Assembly (NCBI GenBank): GCA_024279135.1
Contig: JAJRRU010000032.1
Location: 186,001-250,000 of the forward strand
DNA length: 64,000 nucleotides
Source of the DNA: Alphaproteobacteria bacterium
GTDB taxonomy: Bacteria; Pseudomonadota; Alphaproteobacteria; Rhodospirillales; Casp-alpha2
Reading direction: 5' to 3'
Positions 1 to 7,355 of this stretch are shown in pieces. The first letter of the stretch is position 1. Every line of letters starts with the position of its first letter. The notes under the pieces were generated by a model. The model did not search any database, had not been told where the DNA came from, and worked only from the letters and a program-made list of their open reading frames with translations. The position numbers and the translations under genes were made by a program.

Positions 1-1
1 G

Positions 2-349
2 GCGGTTTGTTACCAGACACATGATTTATTGCTGGCCATGCGTAATGACTGGGAACTCGCGCAGGAAACCGTTCTGCGGGTCGATGGTGGTATGGTAGCC
101 TCAAACTGGACGATGCAGCGGCTGGCCGATATTCTAGATGCCCCGGTTGACCGGCCCGGTGTGCTGGAAACCACGGCACTGGGCGCGGCCTATCTGGCAG
201 GAATGCATGTTGGATTTTATGCGCAACCGGAAGAATTTGCCAAGATCTGGCAACGCGAACGGCGGTTTATCCCGGCATTGCCGGATGATATTCGTCAGCG
301 GAAACTGGCGGGCTGGAAAGATGCGGTCAGACGCACACTGTCGTCTTAA
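2..349 (+). CDS. glpK: Glycerol kinase, C-terminal part (gene runs off the left edge)
   Basis: The frame is open from the first bases and ends at a TAA, so only about the last 115 residues are present. Glycerol kinase phosphorylates glycerol to sn-glycerol 3-phosphate with ATP. The fragment carries the typical FGGY-kinase C-terminal lobe: a CYQTHDLL-like helix, then [10 protein letters not shown] (nucleotide-binding lobe), then [14 protein letters not shown], which is very characteristic of GlpK. The N-terminal substrate-binding half lies outside the window. A glycerophosphodiester phosphodiesterase at 42.5 kb would feed the same pathway but is not linked to it. Assignment to GlpK rather than another FGGY kinase is confident from these motifs. 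Confidence 0.9.
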   Translation, partial: AVCYQTHDLLLAMRNDWELAQETVLRVDGGMVASNWTMQRLADILDAPVDRPGVLETTALGAAYLAGMHVGFYAQPEEFAKIWQRERRFIPALPDDIRQRKLAGWKDAVRRTLSS

Positions 350-378
350 GGGGTAAAGAAGGCCACAAGTGTACCGGT

Positions 379-792
379 TTAATCTTTATAGCGAATTTCC
401 TGAAGGTAGCTTTTAAAATCCATATCGGCAGTGATCATATCGTCAATAAAGATGTCTTTAATCATCTTTATAGTATGAACACATTTATTGCTGCAAATTT
501 TATGGGCGGCGTAATCCGATACTAATTTATTAAAATTCTGAGTATCATTATTGTGCTGTTTTTGGTGGTTCGCAAGATTTGGATAACCCAATTCGGCCAT
601 TATTTTTTCTTCATTATCATAATGCTGTATTACATATTGATATATTGCCTGGTATTTCTCGAGGCAATAACAGGCTTTGTCAACAACCAGCGTATTGGCA
701 CATTCACCGATCAGATCGGCAATCTGTTGATGTTCAGCATCAATGGCACTGTGTCCTATTAGTAAATTTTTATTTATTATCAGTGATTTCAT
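379..792 (-). CDS. Bacteriohemerythrin-like protein lacking one iron-ligand histidine
   Basis: A 137-residue single-domain hemerythrin. Such proteins bind O2 at a non-heme di-iron site in a four-helix bundle, for storage, delivery or sensing. Ligands visible by motif are H21, H57 and E61 (HxxxE), H76 and H80 (HxxxH) and D123. Aligned with the neighbour at 943-1374, which ends in WLIDHVIKED, the equivalent stretch here reads FIDDMITAD, so the last helix has Asp118 where the family has His. Iron loading may therefore be altered. The gene is AT-rich compared with the core genes. It lies on the same strand as the second hemerythrin, but about 150 bp separate them, so a shared transcript is uncertain. 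Confidence 0.8.
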   Translation of the reverse strand: MKSLIINKNLLIGHSAIDAEHQQIADLIGECANTLVVDKACYCLEKYQAIYQYVIQHYDNEEKIMAELGYPNLANHQKQHNNDTQNFNKLVSDYAAHKICSNKCVHTIKMIKDIFIDDMITADMDFKSYLQEIRYKD

Positions 793-942
793 AACGATTA
801 ATTTGGCTGCGCTTTCGTATCAGATATTAGTATGTATTTTGTGTTTTACGGCATATCAGGACATCACAGAGAGACTGAGCTTCACAAGATATTTGCAGTC
901 AAGCACGATCAGATAGCCTGAAATTTAAATAGCACCTAACCA

Positions 943-1374
943 TTAGTGATCGGTGTTCAGGAGCTCAGAAAGTTCATCATGCCTGCCGCCTTGAATATAG
1001 GGTTTTAATTGCAGGTCTTCTTTAATGACATGGTCGATGAGCCAATGTTTGAAAAAAGCTGATATCTCTGAGATTTTTACGTGCTTGCGCTGTTTAATCT
1101 GTTCATGGAAGTCGTGTAACGCCTGGATCAATTCCTGATGCTGGGATTTGTGGTGCATGAGATGAGGATAGTGGACAGCCGCCATGAGTAGCTCCTCTCT
1201 CTCAAAATGGTATTCGGTGTAGGCACGGAATTCCGTAAATACACGGTCTATAGCATTGAGGTCCTTATCAATTATTGCTTGTTCATAGGTGTTGATAAGG
1301 GTGATTAATTTTTTATGGTCGTCGTCGATAAACTCGCCGCCCACAGCCAGTTTCGGCTGCCATTCAATGGGCAT
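943..1374 (-). CDS. Bacteriohemerythrin
   Basis: A 143-residue hemerythrin-domain protein with the full set of di-iron ligands by motif: H20 in IDDDHKKL, H56 and E60 (HFERE), H75 and H79 (HKSQH), H115 and D120 (DHVIKED). Predicted to bind O2 reversibly in the cytoplasm. No fused signalling domain is present, so it is a stand-alone carrier or sensor. The start ATG follows a GGAGG-like stretch on the minus strand (about 1380-1386). It sits just upstream, in transcription order, of the ligand-deficient paralogue at 379-792; the two share only modest sequence, so they are not a recent duplication. Confidence 0.88.
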   Translation of the reverse strand: MPIEWQPKLAVGGEFIDDDHKKLITLINTYEQAIIDKDLNAIDRVFTEFRAYTEYHFEREELLMAAVHYPHLMHHKSQHQELIQALHDFHEQIKQRKHVKISEISAFFKHWLIDHVIKEDLQLKPYIQGGRHDELSELLNTDH

Positions 1375-1506
1375 CTTAACCTCCGGGATTGTAAAAAGTT
1401 ATTATCCAAGGATATGCTTGTTTAAACATGTTGGAAACAGAATTTTTGTTTTGTAGATTATATTTTCTGTTAAACACAAACATTAGAATTCATTCAAATA
1501 TCAAAC

Positions 1507-1539
1507 ACAAAAGCCAGCAGGGTGTTTCCTGCCAGCCTT
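1507..1539 (-). terminator. Intrinsic terminator left of the tRNA-Val remnant
   Basis: On the minus strand a 9-bp stem (1528-1537 with 1513-1521, two G-U pairs) with a 6-nt loop is followed by a short U run (1509-1512). It lies next to the 3'-end copy of tRNA-Val, as expected for the original terminator of that tRNA before the islet inserted. It would now also end the SHOCT-protein transcript. Confidence 0.55.
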
Positions 1540-1557
1540 TGTTTTAACTTGGAAAAA

Positions 1558-1593
1558 TGGTGGGAACGACCGGGATTGAACCAGCGATCCCTG
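1558..1593 (-). repeat. 36-bp remnant of the tRNA-Val 3' end (direct repeat, att-like)
   Basis: On the minus strand this stretch reproduces the variable-loop edge, T arm, acceptor 3' strand and CCA of the tRNA-Val at 3183-3257, with three mismatches in 36 bases. The substituted T stem can still pair. No D arm or anticodon arm precedes it, so it is not a functional tRNA. A displaced tRNA 3' end about 1.6 kb downstream of an intact copy in the same orientation is the usual footprint of tyrosine-recombinase integration into a tRNA gene. Integration is inference; the repeat itself is read directly. Confidence 0.7.
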
Positions 1594-1603
1594 AAACAAT
1601 GTT

Positions 1604-1954
1604 TCACGAGGAAAGAATATGTTTGCGCTCCATATACTCATCTTTTTCAATCTTTCCCTGTGCGAAACGCTCATTCAGAACATCCAGCGCCGATTTTTCA
1701 TTTTCATAAGTGGAACGACTGGTTGAACTGCCACCAAGCCATCGAACAACAAGGCTGATAACCAGGACAAGCCCGCCAATAAACAATATCATCATCAGAA
1801 AGCCGAATAGCATGTGTCCCCACCCTCCGCCAAATCCCCCACCATATGATCCCATCATGCCGTAACTATCAGCAAAGGCTTGCTGGCTAAAAAGCGAAAT
1901 CAATAACAGAGCACTGGTTGAAGCGGTTAAAATTCTGGAAAATAGTTTATTCAT
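1604..1954 (-). CDS. SHOCT-domain membrane protein with signal peptide
   Basis: 116 residues. The N-terminus is a Sec signal peptide (basic start, hydrophobic core, AFA-D cleavage site near residue 28). A Gly/Met-rich stretch follows, then one transmembrane helix (about 48-72, ending in VVRWLGG), and a C-terminal SHOCT motif (about 88-114, LDVLNERFAQGKIEKDEYMER). SHOCT is a short oligomerisation domain common at the C-terminus of small membrane proteins; no catalytic role is known. An AAGGAAAG ribosome-binding site precedes the ATG. The stop codon lies 11 bases from the tRNA remnant, placing the gene at the left end of the islet. Confidence 0.75.
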   Translation of the reverse strand: MNKLFSRILTASTSALLLISLFSQQAFADSYGMMGSYGGGFGGGWGHMLFGFLMMILFIGGLVLVISLVVRWLGGSSTSRSTYENEKSALDVLNERFAQGKIEKDEYMERKHILSS

Positions 1955-2350
1955 TTTCTTTCCTTACATTGTAAATTTCAGCTTCCATAAATATACAACT
2001 TCAATGTCTCCAAAGTTTGTCAATAAAATACAAAATTGTAAATTTTTGTATCAATCACGGAGTATCGAACGTTTAATATAGCCAACAAGATTAGCCAGAT
2101 ACTACTTTAGACCAACTCATGCTTTGTTCCAATTGCATGACGACGGACATTCTGACCGAAGTTTCTTAAGTCCTTAAAAGGGCAATCTTTAAGGTAGACC
2201 CTAGAGAATTCATCCTTTATTTAAATTTTTATATTTTTCACGCCCTCGCTTGAATAACCATACAGACCAAATGAATAGTAGCAATGACTACACTAATTTA
2301 TCCTTGATCCTTATTTCACCCGGCGTTTCGACCACAACAAAATAAACGCT
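1955..2350. other. Gene-free AT-rich stretch inside the islet
   Basis: About 400 bases with frequent stops in all frames. A 24-codon frame on the minus strand near 2220-2295 encodes a hydrophobic segment with a basic tail, but it has no ribosome-binding site and a stop immediately upstream, so I do not call it. I see no convincing RNA or terminator; promoter elements for the SHOCT gene presumably lie at its right end (about 1975-2050). Confidence 0.5.
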
Positions 2351-2497
2351 TTATATGCAAATCAGAAAGATGAAACTGCTAGCGATAAAAAAACCCATCA
2401 TTTTAATTTTATTGTTTTCTGCAGTCATCATGAAGCTCAGGCCGATTATCGGTGCTATTATCATGACGATAACCACAAACGGTATTAGCTCGTCCAC
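2351..2497 (-). CDS. Small membrane protein, 48 residues
   Basis: A short frame with a very strong signal for translation: GGGGAGG six bases before a GTG start, then 48 codons to TAA. The product starts MDELIPF and has two hydrophobic segments (about 5-24 and 34-48) separated by a short polar loop (TAENNKIK), so it is likely a two-helix or hairpin membrane peptide. It is downstream of the membrane protein gene 2547-2873 on the same strand (49-bp gap), suggesting co-transcription. The overlapping plus-strand frame at 2355-2606 lacks a ribosome-binding site and I consider it spurious. Family not recognised. Confidence 0.6.
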   Translation of the reverse strand: MDELIPFVVIVMIIAPIIGLSFMMTAENNKIKMMGFFIASSFIFLICI

Positions 2498-2546
2498 TGT
2501 ATACCTCCCCTTGCTTCTATCGATTAATCAGCTAAACGTTAGCTCA

Positions 2547-2873
2547 CTAAAAAAAATGCAAAAAATCTCTTATCGTCAAAACAACTACAGCAATAACGAT
2601 GATTAAGATTAACACGGCGATTGTTTTATTGAACAAGGGCGTTTCACTTGCCGTTACAATTTTTATCGCACAACGAACAATTCCTACACATGCCCAAACC
2701 GTCCAAGGTAGAAAAACGGCAAGTACAGAATAAACATTCAAACCTGTTGGCAAAATCATATCAATTAAAGACATCGCGGCTATAATCGCCACGTACAAAA
2801 GCAACCCATTGAATAAGGCAGATTTTGTTAATGAAAGCTCTCCACGCCAATGAGCTATAAGATACTTAGTCAA
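2547..2873 (-). CDS. Small integral membrane protein, unknown family
   Basis: 108 residues from a TTG start that follows a strong GGAGGGGG ribosome-binding site by about ten bases. An in-frame upstream ATG at 2915 has no such site and would put the purine box inside the coding region. Three hydrophobic segments are visible: about residues 22-43, 47-67 and 83-104 (the last being the very hydrophobic IAVLILIIVIAVVVL). A polar HWRGELSL stretch lies at the N-terminus. It heads a possible operon with the 48-residue gene at 2351-2497. I do not recognise the family; function unknown. Confidence 0.6.
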   Translation of the reverse strand: MTKYLIAHWRGELSLTKSALFNGLLLYVAIIAAMSLIDMILPTGLNVYSVLAVFLPWTVWACVGIVRCAIKIVTASETPLFNKTIAVLILIIVIAVVVLTIRDFLHFF

Positions 2874-3137
2874 GACAACGCCCCCTCCCATATAAGTTTT
2901 GTATATTCGCACCATAACAACTTATAGGATTCTACACTTGTTTTTCTATACTAAAATATCTAGAGCAAGATTTTCTGGGGGTCATTACGCGAGGAAAAGC
3001 ATAGTTTTGAGATCAATACGCACACGCAAGGGAATGCTAGAGTTCTCTACCACTATAAAAAAGGCTGTTTCCTGCCCTCGTGATTGCTAGGGCGTATTTC
3101 GCAAAAGATACGAATACCCAACCTCACAAAACCTTAC
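2874..3137. other. Non-coding right part of the islet
   Basis: AT-rich sequence between the small membrane-protein gene and the tRNA-Val terminator. A 63-codon plus-strand frame (2899-3090) has no ribosome-binding site, many Arg/Thr residues and no recognisable motif; I do not support it as a gene. Promoter elements for the leftward small genes probably lie here but are not clear. Confidence 0.45.
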
Positions 3138-3140
3138 CCC

Positions 3141-3180
3141 GAAAAAAGCAGAAGCCCCAAGGCTTTAGACCTTGAGGCTT
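3141..3180 (-). terminator. Intrinsic terminator of tRNA-Val
   Basis: On the minus strand an 11-bp stem (3170-3180 with 3152-3162, one mismatch) with a 7-nt loop is followed after four bases by six U residues (3142-3147). It begins three bases beyond the tRNA CCA end. Confidence 0.7.
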
Positions 3181-3182
3181 CA

Positions 3183-3257
3183 TGGTGGGAACGACTGGGA
3201 TTGAACCAGTGACCCCTGCAATGTCAATGCAGTGCTCTCCCGCTGAGCTACGCTCCC
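3183..3257 (-). tRNA. tRNA-Val (anticodon GAC)
   Basis: On the minus strand a complete cloverleaf: acceptor GGGAGCG/CGTTCCC (one G-U pair), D arm GCTC..GAGC, anticodon stem CTGCA/TGCAG with loop TTGACAT (anticodon GAC, valine), T arm ACTGG/CCAGT with TTCAATC loop, and encoded CCA. It is followed by an intrinsic terminator, and a second copy of its last 36 bases lies at 1558-1593, which marks it as a likely integration target. Confidence 0.95.
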
Positions 3258-3269
3258 TGTAAGGCCACG

Positions 3270-3297
3270 GTTATATTGATTTAGCGTAGAAATGCAA
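3270..3297 (-). promoter_or_regulatory. Sigma-70-type promoter of tRNA-Val
   Basis: On the minus strand TTGCAT (3292-3297), a 16-bp spacer and TATAAC (3270-3275) lie 12 bases before the first base of the tRNA. Both boxes are near consensus. Confidence 0.55.
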
Positions 3298-3363
3298 GTC
3301 TTTCCACGGCAACACTGGGGATTTATTCAAACCAGGCAGGCTGCACCGTCCGGTCTGGAGATG

Positions 3364-4437
3364 TTACCCGTTCGGTTCCATATTCGACAGACAAACCAGC
3401 TTGCGAATTTCGCCCATATCGACCTCGGATAACGCCTGTTGCGGGTCCGGGATGTGGCTGTCAAACCACTCTTTAACAGGCCGCAGGGCCGGGGTGTCCA
3501 GGGAGCGGGCTAGCAGGTTCATGACCCGGGGGATGTGACAGAGCATCCCGGGGTTATGATCGCGCAGACAAAATCGGGTGAACCGCCCGGCGACCTTGGC
3601 ATGGCGCTGAACACCAAGCACCCGGTACCAGGTATCAAAATCGGGCTCAGCCATAGAGGGCATTTGCACGGCGTAACGGTTCCGCATGGCGGCCGCCATA
3701 CCATCGTCCATATCCCTCCGGGCATCTTCCAGCAAGGAAACCAGATCATAGGCCGGATGACCGATCACCGCGTCCTGGAAATCGAGAATTCCGCAGCGCG
3801 CAAGACCCTCGCGATCCTCCAGGACCATCAGGTTGTCCACATGAAAATCGCGCAACGTCAGGGTTGTGTTGGGGTTTGGCATGGCCGCAAAAACCGATCG
3901 CCAGGCGTTTACATATTGACTGCGGGCGGTGGGATTTATGATCGCACCGGTCAGGGCCGGATAATACCAGTCGACCAGTTCGCTGGCCTCATTGATCAGT
4001 TTTTCCACCGTGTATACAGGGACATCCACATTACCGATCTGCGGATGGCGGTGCAGGGCCGCCAGAGTGTCGACTGCCAGCCCGTACAGGGCGTGATGAT
4101 CGGCGCCATTTTCGATCAGGGCGGTATAGGTGCTGGTGCCAAAATCTTCGATGATGGCAAACCCTTGCACGTCATCCAGGAATAGAATTTCCGGCGTGGA
4201 AAAATCCATTGAGCGCAGATGCAAGGCGAGCTTTATAAAAGGCCGGATATCTTCCTTGTTTGGTGGGCTATCCATGAGCAGGGCGGTACGCGCCCCATCA
4301 GTCAGGCGGAAATAACGCCGGAATGACATGTCGGCAGGCAACGCTTCAACCGCTGCTGCCGACCAGCCGTGCTCTTGCAAGAAAGACTTTCGTGCTGCAT
4401 CGCGTTCGGTTGTTCCGGCCTCATGTGCGCGGGACAT
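3364..4437 (-). CDS. amgK: APH-fold sugar kinase, AmgK-like (N-acetylmuramate/GlcNAc-1 kinase)
   Basis: 357 residues of the aminoglycoside-phosphotransferase fold. Kinase signature: catalytic-loop LRDFHVDNL (H199, D201, N202) and Mg-binding LDFQD (D219, D222). The N-terminus ADMSFRRYFRL matches the bacterial group that includes AmgK, which phosphorylates the anomeric position of MurNAc and GlcNAc in peptidoglycan recycling. In many Alphaproteobacteria it sits between tsaE and murU; here it follows acnA by seven bases, so the usual context is missing and the substrate is inferred from sequence type alone. Resistance to aminoglycosides is not implied. Confidence 0.65.
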   Translation of the reverse strand: MSRAHEAGTTERDAARKSFLQEHGWSAAAVEALPADMSFRRYFRLTDGARTALLMDSPPNKEDIRPFIKLALHLRSMDFSTPEILFLDDVQGFAIIEDFGTSTYTALIENGADHHALYGLAVDTLAALHRHPQIGNVDVPVYTVEKLINEASELVDWYYPALTGAIINPTARSQYVNAWRSVFAAMPNPNTTLTLRDFHVDNLMVLEDREGLARCGILDFQDAVIGHPAYDLVSLLEDARRDMDDGMAAAMRNRYAVQMPSMAEPDFDTWYRVLGVQRHAKVAGRFTRFCLRDHNPGMLCHIPRVMNLLARSLDTPALRPVKEWFDSHIPDPQQALSEVDMGEIRKLVCLSNMEPNG

Positions 4438-4444
4438 AGGTGAA

Positions 4445-7129
4445 CTACGATGCCATCAATTGACGCAACACATAATGCAGAATCCCGCCATGGCGATAAT
4501 AATCGACCTCGTCCAGGGTGTCGATGCGACATAAAACCTGGGTCTCGATGGTGGTGCCATCGCTACGGGTAATCCGTAAATCAAGATCCATGCGCGGCTT
4601 CAGTCCGGCGGCTTGCCCGGTGATGTCAAAGGTTTCTGAGCCATCCAGTTTCAGGGTTTTACGGTTTTCACCGTTTTTGAACTGCAAGGGCAAAACCCCC
4701 ATGCCGACCAGATTAGAGCGGTGGATGCGTTCGAAACTCTCAACGATGACGGCTTTCACACCGAGCAATACGGTGCCTTTGGCGGCCCAGTCACGTGATG
4801 ATCCCGTACCATATTCCTTGCCACCGATCACCACCAGCGGCGTGCCACTTTCCACATAATCCATGGCCGCGTCATAGACCGGCATTTGTTTTCCGGCGGG
4901 CATCAGCTTGGTCACCCCGCCTTCGGTGCCGGGCACCATTTCATTGCGAATGCGAATGTTGGCGAAGGTGCCACGCATCATGACTTCATGATTACCCCGT
5001 CGCGATCCATAGGAGTTAAAATCCTCGGGACGGATCTGATAGCCGAGCAGGTACTCTCCGGCCGGGCTTTCTTTGGTTATGGCTCCGGCGGGCGAGATGT
5101 GATCGGTGGTGATGCTGTCACCCAGCATCAGCAACATGTGGGCGCCGGTCACATCCGAAATCTCGCCGGGTTCGGCTGTCATGCCTTCGAAATATGGTGG
5201 GTGTTTGATATAGGTTGAAGCACTGTCCCAGCTGAATGTGCGTCCGGCGATACTGTTGACGGCCTGCCATTCTTTGGGGCCTTCATACACATTGCCATAG
5301 CGTTCAGCGAACATCTCACGGCTCAGGCAGTCCTGCACCGTCTGGGCAATTTCGGCATTGCTGGGCCAGATATCGCGCAAATAGACGGGCTGTCCATCGC
5401 TGCCTTTGCCCAGTGGCTCGTTGATGATATTGCGGGTCAGGGAGCCGGCCAGGGCGTAGGCGATGACCAGTGGCGGTGAGGCCAGATAGTTGGCCCGCAC
5501 ATGGGGGCTGATACGGCCCTCGAAATTCCGGTTGCCTGATAATACGGCCGTGGCGACCAGATCGCCGCTTTCGATGGCATCGCGGACCGGTTTGGCCAGC
5601 GGGCCGGAATTACCGATACAGGTGGTACATCCAAACCCGACAATCTGGAAGCCCAGAGCATCCAGGTGTTCCTGCAAACCGGCCTTTTCCAGATAATCGG
5701 CGACGACCTGTGAGCCTGGTGCCAGGGATGTCTTGACCCACGGTTTGGTTTGCAGACCCTTGGCTGCGGCATTTCGGGCCAGCAGCCCGGCGGCAACCAG
5801 CACTGATGGGTTCGACGTGTTGGTGCACGATGTAATGGCGGCGATGACCACATCACCATCACGCAAAGGATAATCCTCCCCATCGATGACTTGTTCGCGG
5901 GGTGCTGAAATATCGGCCATGTCCTTCAGGGAGGCAGCAAAACCTGCTTTGGCATCGCTCAGGTTGATGCGGTCCTGGGGGCGTTTGGGGCCGGAAATGC
6001 AGGGCTCCACAGTGGAGATATCCAGTGTCAGGGTATCGGTAAACAGGGGGTCTTCATCGTTTGCATCACGCCACAGACCCTGTTCGCGGGCATAGGCCTC
6101 AACCAGAGCGACGGTTTGATCATCGCGCGCCGTGGCGTTGAGATAATTAAGGGTTTCATCATCGACCGGAAAAAATCCACAGGTGGCACCATATTCCGGG
6201 GCCATGTTTGCGATGGTCGCCCGGTCGGCCAGGCTGAGGTTATCCAGACCGGGGCCATAAAATTCCACGAATTTGCCGACCACGCCTTTTTCGCGCAGCA
6301 TTTGTACCACGCACAAGACAAGATCGGTCGCCGTATTGCCTTCTTTCATGGTGCCGGTCAGCTTGAAGCCGATAACCTCAGGGATTATCATCGACACTGG
6401 CTGGCCGAGCATGGCGGCTTCGGCCTCGATACCGCCCACACCCCAACCCAGGACGGACAAACCGTTGACCATGGTGGTATGAGAGTCTGTTCCAACCAGG
6501 GTATCGGGCATGGCGATGGTCTTGCCGTCTTCATCCTGTGTCCATACCGTGTTCGACAGAAATTCCAGATTGACCTGGTGACAGATTCCGGTTCCCGGTG
6601 GCACCACCGTAAAATTGTCAAAGGCGCTCTGGCCCCATTTCAGGAAAGTATAGCGTTCATCATTGCGCTTGAATTCCATTTTGATATTGTGAGCCATGGC
6701 ACCGGCGCTGCCGCTTTCATCGACCATGACAGAATGATCAATAACCAGATTACAGGTCGACAGAGGATTGATTTTCTGGGGATCACCGCCGAGCGAGGTT
6801 ATGGCATCGCGCATGGCGGCCAGATCGACCACCGCCGGCACACCGGTAAAGTCCTGCATCAATACCCGGGCAGGCCGATAGGCGATTTCATGTGTCGAGG
6901 TCCTGGTCTCTAACCAACCGGCCATGGCCTTGATATCATCCACATCGACCGTTCGGCCATCTTCATAGCGCAACAGGTTTTCCAGTAGAACCTTGAGGGA
7001 TTTTGGCAAACGCGACAGATCGCTCAGGCCAGTCTCTTCGGCGGCCTGAAGGGAGAAATAATCGTAAGATTTACTGCCGACATTGAGTGAGCGGCGGGTG
7101 TTCAGGGTATCGCGACCGGTAATGGGCAC
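4445..7129 (-). CDS. acnA: Aconitate hydratase A
   Basis: 894 residues, the normal length for AcnA/IRP-type aconitase, which converts citrate to isocitrate in the TCA cycle using a [4Fe-4S] cluster. Cluster cysteines are visible as ITSCTNTS (about C435) and GFGCTTCIGNSG (about C500 and C503). The C-terminal swivel domain has GKEYGTGSSRDWAAKG, the active-site Ser/Arg motif. Translation starts at GTG after AAGGAG at good spacing. It is transcribed away from the symporter gene, with a 226-bp shared upstream region, and the AmgK-like gene follows it directly. Confidence 0.97.
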   Translation of the reverse strand: MPITGRDTLNTRRSLNVGSKSYDYFSLQAAEETGLSDLSRLPKSLKVLLENLLRYEDGRTVDVDDIKAMAGWLETRTSTHEIAYRPARVLMQDFTGVPAVVDLAAMRDAITSLGGDPQKINPLSTCNLVIDHSVMVDESGSAGAMAHNIKMEFKRNDERYTFLKWGQSAFDNFTVVPPGTGICHQVNLEFLSNTVWTQDEDGKTIAMPDTLVGTDSHTTMVNGLSVLGWGVGGIEAEAAMLGQPVSMIIPEVIGFKLTGTMKEGNTATDLVLCVVQMLREKGVVGKFVEFYGPGLDNLSLADRATIANMAPEYGATCGFFPVDDETLNYLNATARDDQTVALVEAYAREQGLWRDANDEDPLFTDTLTLDISTVEPCISGPKRPQDRINLSDAKAGFAASLKDMADISAPREQVIDGEDYPLRDGDVVIAAITSCTNTSNPSVLVAAGLLARNAAAKGLQTKPWVKTSLAPGSQVVADYLEKAGLQEHLDALGFQIVGFGCTTCIGNSGPLAKPVRDAIESGDLVATAVLSGNRNFEGRISPHVRANYLASPPLVIAYALAGSLTRNIINEPLGKGSDGQPVYLRDIWPSNAEIAQTVQDCLSREMFAERYGNVYEGPKEWQAVNSIAGRTFSWDSASTYIKHPPYFEGMTAEPGEISDVTGAHMLLMLGDSITTDHISPAGAITKESPAGEYLLGYQIRPEDFNSYGSRRGNHEVMMRGTFANIRIRNEMVPGTEGGVTKLMPAGKQMPVYDAAMDYVESGTPLVVIGGKEYGTGSSRDWAAKGTVLLGVKAVIVESFERIHRSNLVGMGVLPLQFKNGENRKTLKLDGSETFDITGQAAGLKPRMDLDLRITRSDGTTIETQVLCRIDTLDEVDYYRHGGILHYVLRQLMAS

Positions 7130-7355
7130 AGCGGCTCTCCTTGTGAGGGTTTGTCTATGGGTCTGTTATATACAAGGCGGGATTACTTGGCATGTCTTTT
7201 TTCGCAAGTTCATTGCATTGCACAGGCAGTCAAAGCATCACAGAGCATCACTGCCGATAACTTTACTGTGAAGGGACGTTATTTGAATATATCTGCCCCC
7301 GTCGCACATGATATAGCAATGTCATAGGGTTATCGATATTACGGAAAGAATTCAA

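Larger units (their letters stand above)
1558..3182. mobile_element. Small tRNA-Val-bounded genomic islet (putative)
   Basis: An AT-rich block of about 1.6 kb lies between the intact tRNA-Val 3' end (3183) and its 36-bp copy (1558-1593). It contains three co-oriented small genes for secreted or membrane proteins (1604-1954, 2351-2497, 2547-2873) and much non-coding DNA. There is no integrase, so it is either a decayed element or a satellite mobilised in trans. Base composition is clearly lower in GC than the neighbouring acnA region. The boundaries are inferred from the direct repeat. Confidence 0.5.

Noticed and set aside
2220-2295. 24-codon minus-strand frame with a hydrophobic N-terminus and basic tail, like the end of a FixQ/CcoS-type peptide.
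   Set aside because: No ribosome-binding site, a stop directly upstream, and too short to distinguish from chance in AT-rich DNA.
2355-2606. 83-codon plus-strand frame in the islet.
   Set aside because: It opposes the minus-strand 48-codon gene, which has a strong ribosome-binding site, and overlaps the next gene; no family or initiation signal.
3535-4185. 216-codon plus-strand frame opposite the AmgK-like kinase.
   Set aside because: Composition is that of a shadow of the real gene; no motif, and the minus-strand kinase motifs are unambiguous.
6116-6913. 265-codon plus-strand frame opposite acnA.
   Set aside because: Antisense shadow of a fully conserved aconitase gene.
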